Below, in pieces: positions 50,798 to 61,640 of a DNA stretch of 64,000 bases. How positions within the stretch are numbered: the stretch's first letter is position 1; every line of letters starts with the position of its first letter. Below the pieces are notes generated by a model. The model did no database searches and was not told the origin of the DNA. It worked only from the letters and a program-made list of their open reading frames with translations. The position numbers and the translations under genes are program-made. The DNA is from Sindora glabra (Eukaryota > Streptophyta > Magnoliopsida > Fabales > Fabaceae). The stretch lies in the NCBI GenBank assembly GCA_020226215.1, contig CM035229.1, forward strand, positions 85,205,343-85,269,342, given 5' to 3'.

Positions 50798-53700
50798 TCA
50801 AACCGAAAAAGTAACATCACTTGCTATTTTATCGTAGTATTTAATATCACTCACCACCATCATGGCATCACGAAAGTATGGATCCGATGCCCCCTCTCTT
50901 CTTGGTCGCAATAAGTTGTAGTGTGTCCATTTGCACTCTTTGTTATCTAGGACGAGAAGTGTGAAGTGATTGGGGTTTCTGAAGTCATTCACGCTCGTGG
51001 TATTTAGGGGGAATATAACAACATTTGCAGCTATTACCTCCTCCATATGTGCATCGAATTTGAACTGCCTGACTTCCTGGAGTAACTTGACGTTGCTCAC
51101 AATGTAATACTGTCAATGTAGTTTGAGCACAAGTCAGTATCAATGCTGTCTTTTGTAATTCATATTTGAAAAATGGATTCAGGATCTTACCCAACAGCAG
51201 TTGTCAAATGCAAATATCTTCCTTTTACTGTTCGTGGAAGTCAAGCTTAGAGTGTAGACATGGCTATCTATGATCTGTATTGAATGACTAATTCTCGTTA
51301 GATGATTGATTAAGGTGGCAAACTCCAAATAGTAGCATAAGAACCTAGCATTTGTAACACAACGAATAATTACATGTAACTATTTACACTCCACACAGTA
51401 GCACCATACTTTCTGAGCCTAAATAGACTCAGTTAGGTTGTGTTACTGTTTTGGATAGAAACAGTAACATAACTACAGGGAGGTGCGAGGCAAAATAATA
51501 ATGCATTTAAACGATCAGAGGGTACATACATTGTTCATGATTGACTTCTCCTTGATTACTTCCACCAACTCGTCAAATGTTATGAACAAATCCTGCTGGG
51601 GGGTTGACCAGACAAAAATCCTACATATGGTGATTTGGCATGGGGATGAGATGAGACCATAGGCAATACTTTCTAGTAAATGCAAAGAATTGAGAAGAAA
51701 GCAAGACATGACTTCCTGTAGGTCTCCTGCATTTTTTATTTGCACCATCTTATTCCTGACATCTTGGGTCAGGTACTTTGCAACTGATAACTTTGTAGTA
51801 TTCGTTGCCTTATGAGTTTGCTTCTTTTTACTTTTATCTGCTGGTGTTTCATCAGGGATTATAATAGGGGCCTCTTTGCTCCACCCATAGACATCCTCAA
51901 CAGTTGTTGTCTATTGTCGTAAATCTGTTTGTCTTGTATGTTTTTTTACTGGCCCCGAATACATGAACTCTTCGTCCCGTTTTATTTTTCTTGTTTCTGA
52001 TTTAATCTTCGATATCATCGAACGTTACTTTTCCTCGTCTTTATTTTGTTCATCGGCTCCGGTGGTTTCTACCTCATTTTGTTTAACCACCTACACATTT
52101 TTTTATAGTTGTGCATTGAGCTGTTTATTCTAATTTTTTAAATTATCATTGACCGCCCTGATGTTTTCTGCCTCACTTGTTGCAGTGGACAGTTGCTCCT
52201 ATAGCCATGTGTTATCGTGTTTGAGTTTTGCTATTATTTTTACATTTTGTTGTATTTGTTGTTCTGACGTCTGAAGTTTCCTAGTGAAAGGTCAATTCAT
52301 CCTTCAATTTGAGTATTTTTGTATTTACACTAAAGAGCTGATCCCTAAGCAGTTGCACATCATCGTTATCTTGCTGATGTTGCTCTTTGTGGGACAATGC
52401 AATATCTATAAATTGGTCCAACTTTATTGATCGTGGTTGGATCACGTATGGGCCAATGCTGTCTCAGCATCGCCTCCCGAATCCTCTAATTTGGAAGGTG
52501 TGTTCTGTGATTCTCTTTTGTCAACAAATTCAATTAATTGTAGATTTGTTTCAGCTGTGTAGAGGAGGTTATATTCTTGTACTGTTGGCTCAATTTCTCT
52601 GTTTACGACCTGAAACATAAGAATGTTTCTACTGTTAGTGTGGTAAGTCGACATATTTCTATTTAGGTGAGAAACAGTAATATGAAAATAAAGGACTAAG
52701 TGACAGTGTTACAATAATTATGGGCAAATTATTAACTATGAAACACAATAAATGCATAAAATAATGTATGGTTAATGGAAAGAAAATGGAATCAAAAGAT
52801 GTTTTTGTTAAAATCGATAAAGGGCGCATGTTACTATTTTTCAAAAAATACAGTAACATGTTGCATTGTAACTATGACATGCTTTTGTTTGTTATGAAAT
52901 AACAACACTAATCATAAAATAAAGTAAATTGCTGGAATGAGAATCAAATTAATAATAGAAACCTGGAGAGAAGGACCTGTTACTGTTTCACGTAGAAACA
53001 ATAACATCTTGTTTAATGATACTATTTTTCATGGAAATAGGCAGTAATATATTTTCTTGTACTGACATGTACTGGACTTAATAATGAGTTGACATTTTTA
53101 TACGGTTACCTGAAACTGACTGATAATTTGATCCCTTAGTTAGCGTGTGAGGAGTTTTAGGTCCCATTTGAGGCATCTTGGAACTCTTTCGATGTGATGC
53201 CTACTTAGCACACTTGTAATCTTACACAACCAATACTGTTGACAATAAATCATTCATTTTGTCACGTTAGTTTCCATTGAAAGCTGCATTCAAGGACAAA
53301 GTAATAAAAGACGCAAAAAATTAGAGGTAAACAAGTTATTCTTGTACGCAAACATCAACACGAAAGAAAAACTCAAAATAATTGTTAAGTGAAATCACAT
53401 TAACAACCAAAATACCATAAAACTTTGGATTACTATTCATAGACAAAACAGGTACATGTTACTGTTTTTGGTCGAAAACAGTAACATGAACCAAGAGTGT
53501 CGACAAATATACAAAAAGGAGGTAGGAACATTCACTCAAATGAATGGAAATGAATGAAGACAATATAAAAGATAATGACATGAAGTAAAAATAATTTTGA
53601 CAACTTTAACTTACTAGCAATAACATGACACATCCTATTACATTAGGGGTGTTGTCCTTTTTAAGCAAATTCATTAGGTTGTCATGAATGTGTTGTGACC

Positions 53701-56351
53701 ACCCATATTGTGCTATTATATCTACTTCCTCGACGTATTTGATGTATAACCAGCTCAATATGTGAGCCCTATTTGGTACGAAGAGGGTGATTAGAAGCAT
53801 CAACGTCATAAGACGAGAGACATCCTACACATCAGTCTCTGATATTCCTCGCACTTCTCTTTTGAGTGCGTTGAATATTATTGGTTTAGTTATCCGTGCT
53901 TTGTCACGGAAACACCTTATGTCGAAGTTTGACTGTGGCCTTTTGCCAAATGTTGTTTGCATGGGCTGATCTCCATCCCTTGTTCCAAAGATAAGTTTGA
54001 TTGATGTTAGTGTTATTCTGAGATGTTCGCCTTCGATATTGAAATGATTATTCATGTATGAGAAGGTAGCAATTATGGACTGAATTTCAACATTGTTCTT
54101 TCGACACATGCTACGATTAAGTTCCTTTGTTATTATTGCATTTATTAGGACTCAAAATGGGTTTTTTCACAACACCATCGTGTGTCTGTCATTGATATGA
54201 AGCTGATCAACTTGCCTTATGAACGCCAGCAGATTGGACCTGTATTGCTAGAATTTTTGAGTTTCTTCTTCAGAATCTTTTGCTTGTATGAGTGCTTTAG
54301 TGCCTTTCTGTTCAAGTAAATGTCAAATCAAGTGTTAAATTATGCATAAATAGATAAAATGAGATATGATTAATAATGTAACTTCCAAGAAATAGTATGT
54401 TACTATTTCATCAAGAAACAATAACATGAACTAAAAAATGAGATATACATGTTTAATAAAATTCTACTGAACAAATAACTAGCAAAAAACATGAACAACG
54501 AGCAAAAAAATGCAAAAGTGTTACTGTGTGAGGTATGAATAACAATATAACCTCATGGTAGTTGTATGTTTCTGTTTCACTGAGAAACAGTAACATAAGC
54601 TAAGAACCGAGATATAACTGTCTTATGAATCTCTACTGCGTTGATAACGAGCAAAAGGAACATAAGCTGACAAGATGAGGTATGATTAACAACGGAACTT
54701 CTAAGAAATTATGTGTTACTGTTTCATCAAGAAACAGTAACATGAACTAGAAAAACAAGATATACGTGTTTAACAAAACTCTATTATGTTGACAAAGAAT
54801 AAAAACATGCATAGGTAGACAGTATGAGGTATGATTAATAATGCAACCTCGTGGTAGAGGTGTGTTACTATTTCACCCAGAAACAGTAACATGAACTAAT
54901 ATTTGAGATATAACTCCTCTAGGAAACTCTACTGCATTGATAACAAGTAAAAGAAACATAAGTTGACAAAATAAGGTATGATTAACAATGTAACCTACAA
55001 GAAATAATGTATTACTGTTCCATCAAGAAACCGTAACATGAATCAAAAAACAAGTTATGCATGTTTAACAAAGCTTTACTGCGTTGACAACGAGCAAAAA
55101 CATGCATAAGTGTTACTATGTGAAGTATGAATAACAATGCAACCTCGTGGTAGTGGTGTGTTACTATTTCACTGAAAAATAGTAACATAAGCCAAGAACC
55201 GAGATATAATTATCTTACGAATCTCTACTGCGTTGATAACGAGCAAAAGGAACATAAGTTGATGAGATGAGGTATGATTAACAGCGGAACTTCCAAGAAA
55301 TTATGTGTTATTTTTTCATCAAGAAATAGTAACATGAACCAGAAAATAAGATATGCATGTTTAATAAAGCTCTACTATGTTGACAACAAGTAAAAATATG
55401 TATAAGTAGCGAAAATGCGATATAATTAATAATGCAACCTCGTGGTAGTGGTGTGCTTCTGTCTCATCGAGAAACAGTAATATGAGCCAAGAACCAAGAT
55501 ATAACTATTTTACGAAACTCTAATGTGGTGACATGGTTGTGTTTGGTCCGCAAACAGAGACGCCAACCCAAAAAACACAAGAAATAGACAAAATGATATG
55601 TGACTAAACAGAAAACTTTAACAAAACCAAGGTGTTTACCCTCTCAAAGACTAACATCAAACGAGATGTTACTGTTTCGTGTGAGAACAATAACACCCAC
55701 CAAAATGTGGTAATAAATTTACAAATCAAGTATGATTAATAGCAATGCCGGTGGAAAAGCATGTTACTTTTGGCATCAAATGAGTAAGGTGTGTCCATTT
55801 GTTTTTATGTGAACAGAATTCCAAAAAGACAATGAAATATGCACGGTGCCATTTTTATGTTTCTCATGCAAACAGATATTATATGAAGTGACAGTAACAT
55901 GTAACAAAATATTTGGTATACTGTAGTCGTACTAACTTTTAGGGTTTCCCTTGAACTTACATAGAAACACAAATCTAAGGAAATTGTAACATTTTCCTTC
56001 AAGTTAACTGAAGTATAATGCTTGTACTAGAGTCAATATTAAAGAGGAGATGGGTTTACCTGTGGATGACCCATTTATGCGAAGTTACTGTTTGAACTTG
56101 TTTTAAGCTTTTGATATCGAGAAATGATGTTCTCCGGTTGTTCAGGGTTGTTAGAGTCTTTTCTTGCTGTATTTGCCGACGATTTACACGATGTCTTCTT
56201 GTATCTTGAGTTCACTGGTACTGCGCTTTGAGATGGAATGCGAAGTGTTATTACTGTTTCAACCTTTATGTACCTCCCGAAACGCCCATCGTGTGCGTCG
56301 TTTTATCTTCAAGCCATTGCGTTTTGCCGCTTCGATGTCGTGTCTTTTCAT
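50798..56351 (-). pseudogene. Ulp1-like (C48-type) cysteine protease gene with N-terminal plant transposon domain, broken
   Basis: On the minus strand six exons with GT-AG borders can be inferred: 56351-56060 (starts MKRHDIEAAKRNGLKIKRR, basic, NLS-like), 54307-53615, 53235-53110, 52609-51530, 51344-51191 and 51109-50798. Exons 2-3 resemble the N-terminal domain of plant transposon Ulp1 genes (FNIEGEHLRITLTSIKLIFG, ILSWLYIKYVEEVD, then YWLCKIT and VPRCLKWDLKLL). Exon 4 is long and hydrophilic with coiled-coil-like stretches. Exon 6 has the Ulp1 signature NPNHFTLLVLD, with candidate catalytic His, and Asp in the VLD motif. The catalytic Cys region was not found. There are three in-frame stops in exon 2, one at 53825-53827, one in exon 3, and frameshifts in exons 1 and 4. 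Related proteases in other plant transposons would remove SUMO-like modifiers. That role here is inference. Confidence 0.72.
54399..55481. repeat. Alternating 147/149-bp palindrome array (about 296-bp dimers) in intron 1 of the Ulp1-like gene
   Basis: Palindromes start at 54399, 54568, 54715, 54864, 55011, 55160, 55307 and 55455. After the first step (169 bp) the spacing alternates 147, 149, 147, 149, 147, 148. Two spacer types alternate: one with CAACCTCGTGGTAGTGGTGT before the palindrome, the other with GGAACTTCCAAGAAATTATG. The unit is therefore a two-part higher-order repeat. The best copy (54715-54741) has perfect 11-bp arms, GTTACTGTTTC and GAAACAGTAAC, around ATCAA. The spacers differ from those of the other arrays. 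Confidence 0.93.
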
Positions 56352-56399
56352 TTTTCCACTTCGAAAAATAGTAACAACACTTGGGACTCTCATTTTTTA

Positions 56400-56654
56400 T
56401 ATAAAAAAATAAAATCAATTAATATCTATTAATATATTATTTTAGAGGCTATTGTGGTCATTTCATTGTTATTTCTTAAGAAATACAAAGTTAAACTAAA
56501 CAAAACATAGGAATTTATTTACTAGGAAGTGTGACTTGCTCCATGTCAACCAAACAAACTTTTGGATATCCTAGAAAGTTCATATAGGAAATTAACTTCG
56601 TATGAAATTTCATTTCCCATGGGAACTTAATTCCCGTATAAATCAAACGACCCC
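56400..56654. repeat. Element B right terminal region
   Basis: The reverse complement matches the left end of element A (28365-28620). It ends in CAAACGACCCC immediately before the TTA duplication at 56655-56657. Confidence 0.85.
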
Positions 56655-56657
56655 TTA

Positions 56658-58219
56658 GCATCGTAGAGCATATGTAGAAGATTCAATCCGTTGTTGACAT
56701 GCCACATTATTCCGGGTGCAATGAGTTATGACTGTTTGGACATGGCCTTGGTGGCAGGGCATTCGTTATTTTTGCTCGAAATTGTCCCCCAAAAAAAAAA
56801 ATTTGGGGAGGCTTTGTTTTTAGGAGCCCACCCCAAACTCTGATATTCTATGACTTCATCCCTTTACTCAGGGAACTTACCTATTTTTTTCATTCCATTC
56901 TAGCCCTGACACCAACATATAGCACAATCAAGATAATAACAGTTAAATTCTTATATGATTTAGATCACTCATTTTACTTCTGGTCATAAATTATAATTAT
57001 GAAATTTCTTATTTGTGAGTTTTTTGTGCTTCTAAATAAAAGAAAAAGTGCACTTTACTTGCTTGTAATATAACTTTATTTATAATTTACCCACTTATGG
57101 TATAAAATATTAAAATAAATTTATTTATAATTTGTATAATTGAGCTTTATTTACCTTTGTTTTGATTCAGTCTAAATTTAATACAAAATTATTATATGCA
57201 AATTATATACTTCCAATTTAATATGATTTAGCCTTGTTTTATCCTAAATCTTCCCTATTGTTCATAATTTACTCTTATGACATTAAGACTTAGAATTTGA
57301 GATTGAGCAAAAAAGGAAGAAATGATGACATAAATTAAAGTTTTGAAACTGCATTTTAGAAGAAAAGTATATAAAAGACATGTGTTATATTTCATTATAT
57401 TTGGATGAAAAATAAATAGATGGAGGGCAAAGAATCAACTATACAAATCACAAGTGGGATATTTTTAACACTTTATACAACATATGGAGGGATTACAAAT
57501 AGGGCCATATAAAAAATAAAGTGTAATTTTCACTTAAATGAATATTTCAATAATGTAATTCTATATTTTTTATTATTAAAAATAAAATATTCTTTAACCT
57601 TATGATGGTTAAATTTTATTACTTTTAACTGTAGATATTTATAATTAGAATCCTAAACTATACAAAATTTTAAAATTAACATTCGTCATTCATTTAAATA
57701 AATGAATAGATGAATTTTCAGTATTTTATCTTTCTCACGAGCATTTTTCCGTGTATTTCACTGGAAGATACCTGTTTTAATTTTAGTAAATAATTTTATT
57801 ATATTATAATAATAGCACATGTGTATTTTATTTTGTTAATTTTATCATACAAAGAGGAAAATATTGATATAAAATTAGAGAAAAAGAAATTATAAAAAAA
57901 TAAAAATGTGAAAGTATGAAATGAAAATTTAAGAGAAAACAAATAATATGTCAATATGACGATATGGAATTAAAAAGAAAATTTTTTAAAAATTAATTTT
58001 TTAAAAAACTTAATAGAAAAGAGAAAGATAAAAAAATAAAGTAGTAATTCTCATCACCCATTATGTATTAATAAATGGAATACACATCCATATTTATAAT
58101 ATTTATTATTTAAAAATACTACATTATAAATGTTGTAATATTAAGCAGTTTATGAATAATATCTGTAGATTTTTTTTTTAATTTCAATACAAATGTGAGA
58201 ATACCTAGTTTTGGCAAGT
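56658..58219. other. AT-rich intergenic DNA
   Basis: No gene recognised. Two patches at 56660-56790 and 56820-56920 are of normal complexity without coding signal. Confidence 0.5.
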
Positions 58220-58222
58220 TAA

Positions 58223-58470
58223 CCCTTTGTTTGGTTGGAGTGAAAAGAGGGGATAAGAGAAAAGAAAAGAAGAGAAGAGAAATTTTTAAAATTTGAATTG
58301 GAAGGAAATTGAGAAAGAAGAAATAACAGAATTTTAAAATTTAAAAAAATAATAACCACTTATTTTATCTTTTTATTTTCTTTCTCTCCTCTTTTCTCTT
58401 CTACCAAATAAAAAAAAAATATGAAAATTTTCTTTTCTTCTATTTTCTTTCTCTCATACCAAACAAAACC
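58223..58470. mobile_element. Tourist-like MITE (248 bp)
   Basis: Flanked by TAA on both sides (58220-58222 and 58471-58473). The left end CCCTTTGTTTGGTTGGAG and the complement of the right end GGTTTTGTTTGGTATGAG match at 13 of 18 positions. The left half is GA-rich and the right half CT-rich, so the element folds back on itself. The TWA target site and the TTTGTTTGGT core place it with PIF/Harbinger-derived MITEs. It is too short to encode anything. Confidence 0.72.
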
Positions 58471-59113
58471 TAAGTGTAAACGGCTTGCAAAGTCCGCACT
58501 GAAAAGTCAAACAAACCGGAGAATCAGCTCAGATAGACTCAAAAAGGAATGCCAGGCAATTAGCAATCGTTTTACATACAAACAATGCACGGCAGCGAAG
58601 AAAGTTGGAAAACTGCAAATCAATAAAAAACAAAAAAAAAAAACGATTTTCTTGACTTTTAAAAATAGATAGAACTTGTCAAACAAGAACAAAATATCCA
58701 TCCTAAAAATACTAATTAAAAAGTAAAAGGAGACAACAAAGCAAAAGCCGAATCTATGGGCGACCCCACCACCAGTGTGACTTGACCACTCCAAATCCAT
58801 GTATCCCAGAAATTCCCCAAACTTCAAAATTTGAAATTTCCTCCTAACAGTGGGCCCCCAACCCGGACCTCACTCCTCCCTTAAAAATAGTTAATTGCCA
58901 CGACTCGTAAAATATCACAACGCATCACCTCAGGTCCTCAACGAGCAAACAAAATATCAAAAAGGAAAAAAATAGATTTCTTAGTTGGGAATTAGTTACT
59001 AATCACAAAAGTAGAAATAGCGATACGTCTGTGCTGCGGCTTTTAATTAAAGCCTTCCGCTCCCCCCGATCTGCCATTATTTAATTCAATAAAGTATCGT
59101 CCCTTTTTCACCC

Positions 59114-59125
59114 CTATATATATCC
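59114..59125 (+). promoter_or_regulatory. TATA box of the 59322 gene
   Basis: CTATATATATCC lies about 200 bp upstream of the start codon and is followed by a CT-rich leader (59135-59260) typical of plant 5' untranslated regions. Transcription would start near 59145-59155 if spacing is normal (inference). Confidence 0.6.
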
Positions 59126-59321
59126 TTCCCCATTTGTTTCTCACTCCTCCCACTCTTCCAGCTTCTCCCTACTTCACCAAATAACGGTCCAGACCTCCCT
59201 TAACCATTTCACTTTTGAATTTTCCCTCTTTTCCATTCTTGTCCGTCTCTCAACTTCGCCCCATTGCTCAGACGCACATTTCTGTTTTCTAAGTTAAAGG
59301 CCGGTTCTATTCTTGATTAAA

Positions 59322-60020
59322 ATGGAGGTTTGCAGTGACAGAAAGAAGCGAGTCAGGGACGATTCCTATGACTCGGAAGTCGATTCCCATGAGTCGAAGA
59401 TTGCCCGGGTTGACTCGGGATCCGAGACGGGCTCGTCCGAGTCTCAAGTGATCCGGGTGAACTCGGATGAGTCGTTCGTGAACTCGGACGGGCGTAATCT
59501 TGTCCGAGTTGACTCGGAGAACAAGGCTCGTGACTCGCCGGGGGCTACAGAGATCCAAGATGACCTTCTAAATATCCTTGACGATACTGAGAATGTAGCG
59601 GAGGATGATCTAGACTGCGTCATCAAGAGCTTTGAACAGGAAATACTACCGCTGGGTCCGAATGCGAACCCAGCACCCGAATCCGGAGTGTTACCATTAA
59701 ATCTAGGGTACCTTCTAGAAGCTTCGGATGATGAACTCGGCCTACCACCGACACCGGCGTCCGGTGAGGAGAGGAAAGCCGAAATTCCCGAGCCGGATCG
59801 GGCTGACCCAAAAGAAGTGGATTTCTCTGGGTTCCTGGGGTTCGAAGATGATATGTATATTTCGGAATTTGGATCCATCGGATTTGGATCGGATTGTTGC
59901 ACCGAAGAAAGCAACGGCATCGGCAACGGCGGCGGGGGTTTTGTAATGTTAGATGGGTTATTTGATCATTCCGAACCAACAGATAATTTGTGGCGTTCGG
60001 AGTCTTTGCAGGCTATGTAG
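59322..60020 (+). CDS. Acidic plant protein of unknown function, 232 aa, intronless
   Basis: The frame is open further upstream through TTG codons. The first ATG in frame is at 59322 (context AAAATGGAG), giving 232 residues. The GC content and codon use are clearly those of a real gene, in contrast to the AT-rich flanks. The N-terminus is charged (DRKKRVRDD). Residues 13-75 are Ser/Asp/Glu-rich with repeated (R/V)-V-(D/N)-S elements. Residues 79-90 (QDDLLNILDDTE) and 95-109 (acidic, IKSFEQEIL) are probably helical. Residues 128-143 (LGYLLEASDDELGLPP) look like a conserved core. Another acidic hydrophobic patch is at 166-189, followed by a Gly-rich stretch at 200-207. No membrane segment or signal peptide. 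I believe it belongs to a conserved plant family, but I cannot name it. A nuclear or regulatory role would be a guess. Confidence 0.85.
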   Translation: MEVCSDRKKRVRDDSYDSEVDSHESKIARVDSGSETGSSESQVIRVNSDESFVNSDGRNLVRVDSENKARDSPGATEIQDDLLNILDDTENVAEDDLDCVIKSFEQEILPLGPNANPAPESGVLPLNLGYLLEASDDELGLPPTPASGEERKAEIPEPDRADPKEVDFSGFLGFEDDMYISEFGSIGFGSDCCTEESNGIGNGGGGFVMLDGLFDHSEPTDNLWRSESLQAM

Positions 60021-60566
60021 GAATATCTGTGAAATTTGTCGGGGAGGCGGGGATTTTGTTGGAGCCTGCCGCAACGTTTCAAATTGATGTTTCTGCTTGT
60101 GTCGATAGTGTCTGAAACATGTAAATCTATGAAATGGGAAAACAACCAAAGGATTAGAAGTGTAGGTTTGTATAAAATTAGAACGTTGTTTCTTTTGAAT
60201 TTTTCCGTGGTCAAATGAGAAAGATCTGAATTGCTTTCGACCGCCAGAAAGTTGTGTTTTTTATTTTCTATTTTTTGCTTTTCTGCAAATCAATTAAGGT
60301 GAAGTGTTGGTTAATGGAGAAGGATCAGAGAGGGAGGAGGTGTTGAATCCAAATCAAACGACCGATTACGTAACAACATGATGTATTATAATTTTACTTA
60401 TTAAATGAAACCAAAAACATGAAATGGTGTTGGTATGGGACCAATCTAATCACTTCACATTAAAAGAAAAACAAAAAATAGTTGATTTTGCTATCAATCA
60501 CATGATCACTTCTTGGTGCTGGTATGGAACCAATACGATCCTGAAACTACTTTCCTGGTATTCCAT
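60021..60566. other. 3' flank of the 59322 gene
   Basis: Probable 3' untranslated region (60021 to about 60260), then AT-rich DNA without a recognisable gene. A 92-codon frame at 60424-60702 has no coding character and runs into the tandem duplication. Confidence 0.5.
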
Positions 60567-61426
60567 CCCAGATTTAATAATGCCGAGTCACTTTCACCTT
60601 CCGTTACTTCAATCCAATTATATTATTACTTTTTTTATTTTTAGTTCTACGCAATCACTTTTTTTATTTTTTAAAAATAGAAAAGATGAATGTACTTTTT
60701 AAAATAAAAGTGAAGAAATATGAATATATATGAAGAAAAAATATTATTGTATATTTTTTAAAATAACATGAGGATAATTGCATTAAATTTTAAGTGAAAT
60801 AAATATGATCTAGCTTTATTATTATTATTATTATTATAAAGTAGGAAACAACCCATGTATAAAGAGAAAAAGAGAACTACTCATGCATTAAATATTAAAT
60901 ATATAATAATGTGAGATTTATTGAAGGATAAAGTGTTGTGGATATTGAAACCTTCGCATTAAAAGAAAATGAAATTTTATTGGTAAACATTGGAAACCTT
61001 CCCAGATCTAATAATGCCAAGTCACTTTCACCTTCCGTTACTTCAATCCAATTATATTATTACTTTTTTTATATTTAGTTATACGCAATCACTTTTTTTA
61101 TTTTTTAAAAATAGAAAAGATGAATGTACTTTTTAAAATAAAAGTGAAGGAATGTGAATATATACGAAGAAAAAAATATTATTGTATATTTTTTAAAATA
61201 ACATGAGTATAATTGCATTAAATTTTAAGTGAAATAAATATAATCTAGCTTAATTATTATTATTATATTATAAAGTAGGAAACAACCCATGTATAAAGAA
61301 AAAAAGAGAACTATTCATGCATTAAATATTAAATATATAATAATGTGAGATTTATTGAAAGATAAAGTGTTCTGGATATTGAAACCTTCGCATTAAAAGA
61401 AAATGAAATTTTATTGGTAAATGCAT
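60567..61426. repeat. 434-bp tandem duplication
   Basis: Copy 1 (60567-61000) and copy 2 (61001 to about 61426) start with CCCAGAT(T/C)TAATAATGCC and are nearly identical to GAAATTTTATTGGTAAA. They differ by small indels and substitutions, including the length of an ATT run (60820-60836 and 61253-61264). The repeat is AT-rich and non-coding, and lies between the two host genes. Confidence 0.92.
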
Positions 61427-61640
61427 TGGAATATAAGGGACAACTATATGCACATGTTCAATATCACACAACTAGGGACAAGGTGTTTCTTTGGAGAATT
61501 TTTATAGTTCCCACAATATATTATGAGGTGTTCCGTTCCAAACAGACAGAATAATAATCTATTACAAATTGTCAAGCTAACTATAAGTGAAACGTCCTGT
61601 TTAATCGCTAGCAATGACTAACCATACGATGTAATCGAAA

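Larger units (their letters stand above)
44082..56654 (+). mobile_element. Harbinger element B: 12.6-kb PIF/Harbinger element with transposase, Myb/SANT and Ulp1-like genes
   Basis: The left end starts GAGGTTGTTTGGTTTGCAG, and the complement of the right end starts GGGGTCGTTTGATTTATAC. A TTA target duplication flanks it (44079-44081 and 56655-56657). Both TIR and TSD fit PIF/Harbinger. On plus it carries the DDE transposase (44877-46304) and the Myb/SANT-like gene (46528-47609) typical of this superfamily. On minus it carries a Ulp1-like protease gene (56351-50798). Between and inside these genes lie arrays of the same palindrome that fills element A. All three genes are broken, so the copy is a fossil, but its complete ends suggest a fairly recent arrival. 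Confidence 0.93.

Noticed and set aside
44082..56654. Element B as two nested transposons (Harbinger plus a separate Ulp1 carrier)
   Set aside because: I see no second set of ends around the Ulp1-like gene, and the palindrome arrays run on both sides of and inside it. It remains possible and is listed as a refuting observation.
59444..59926. 160-codon minus-strand frame opposite the 59322 gene
   Set aside because: It is a shadow of the GC-rich Ser/Asp-rich coding strand, and the plus-strand frame has a TATA box, leader and sensible composition.
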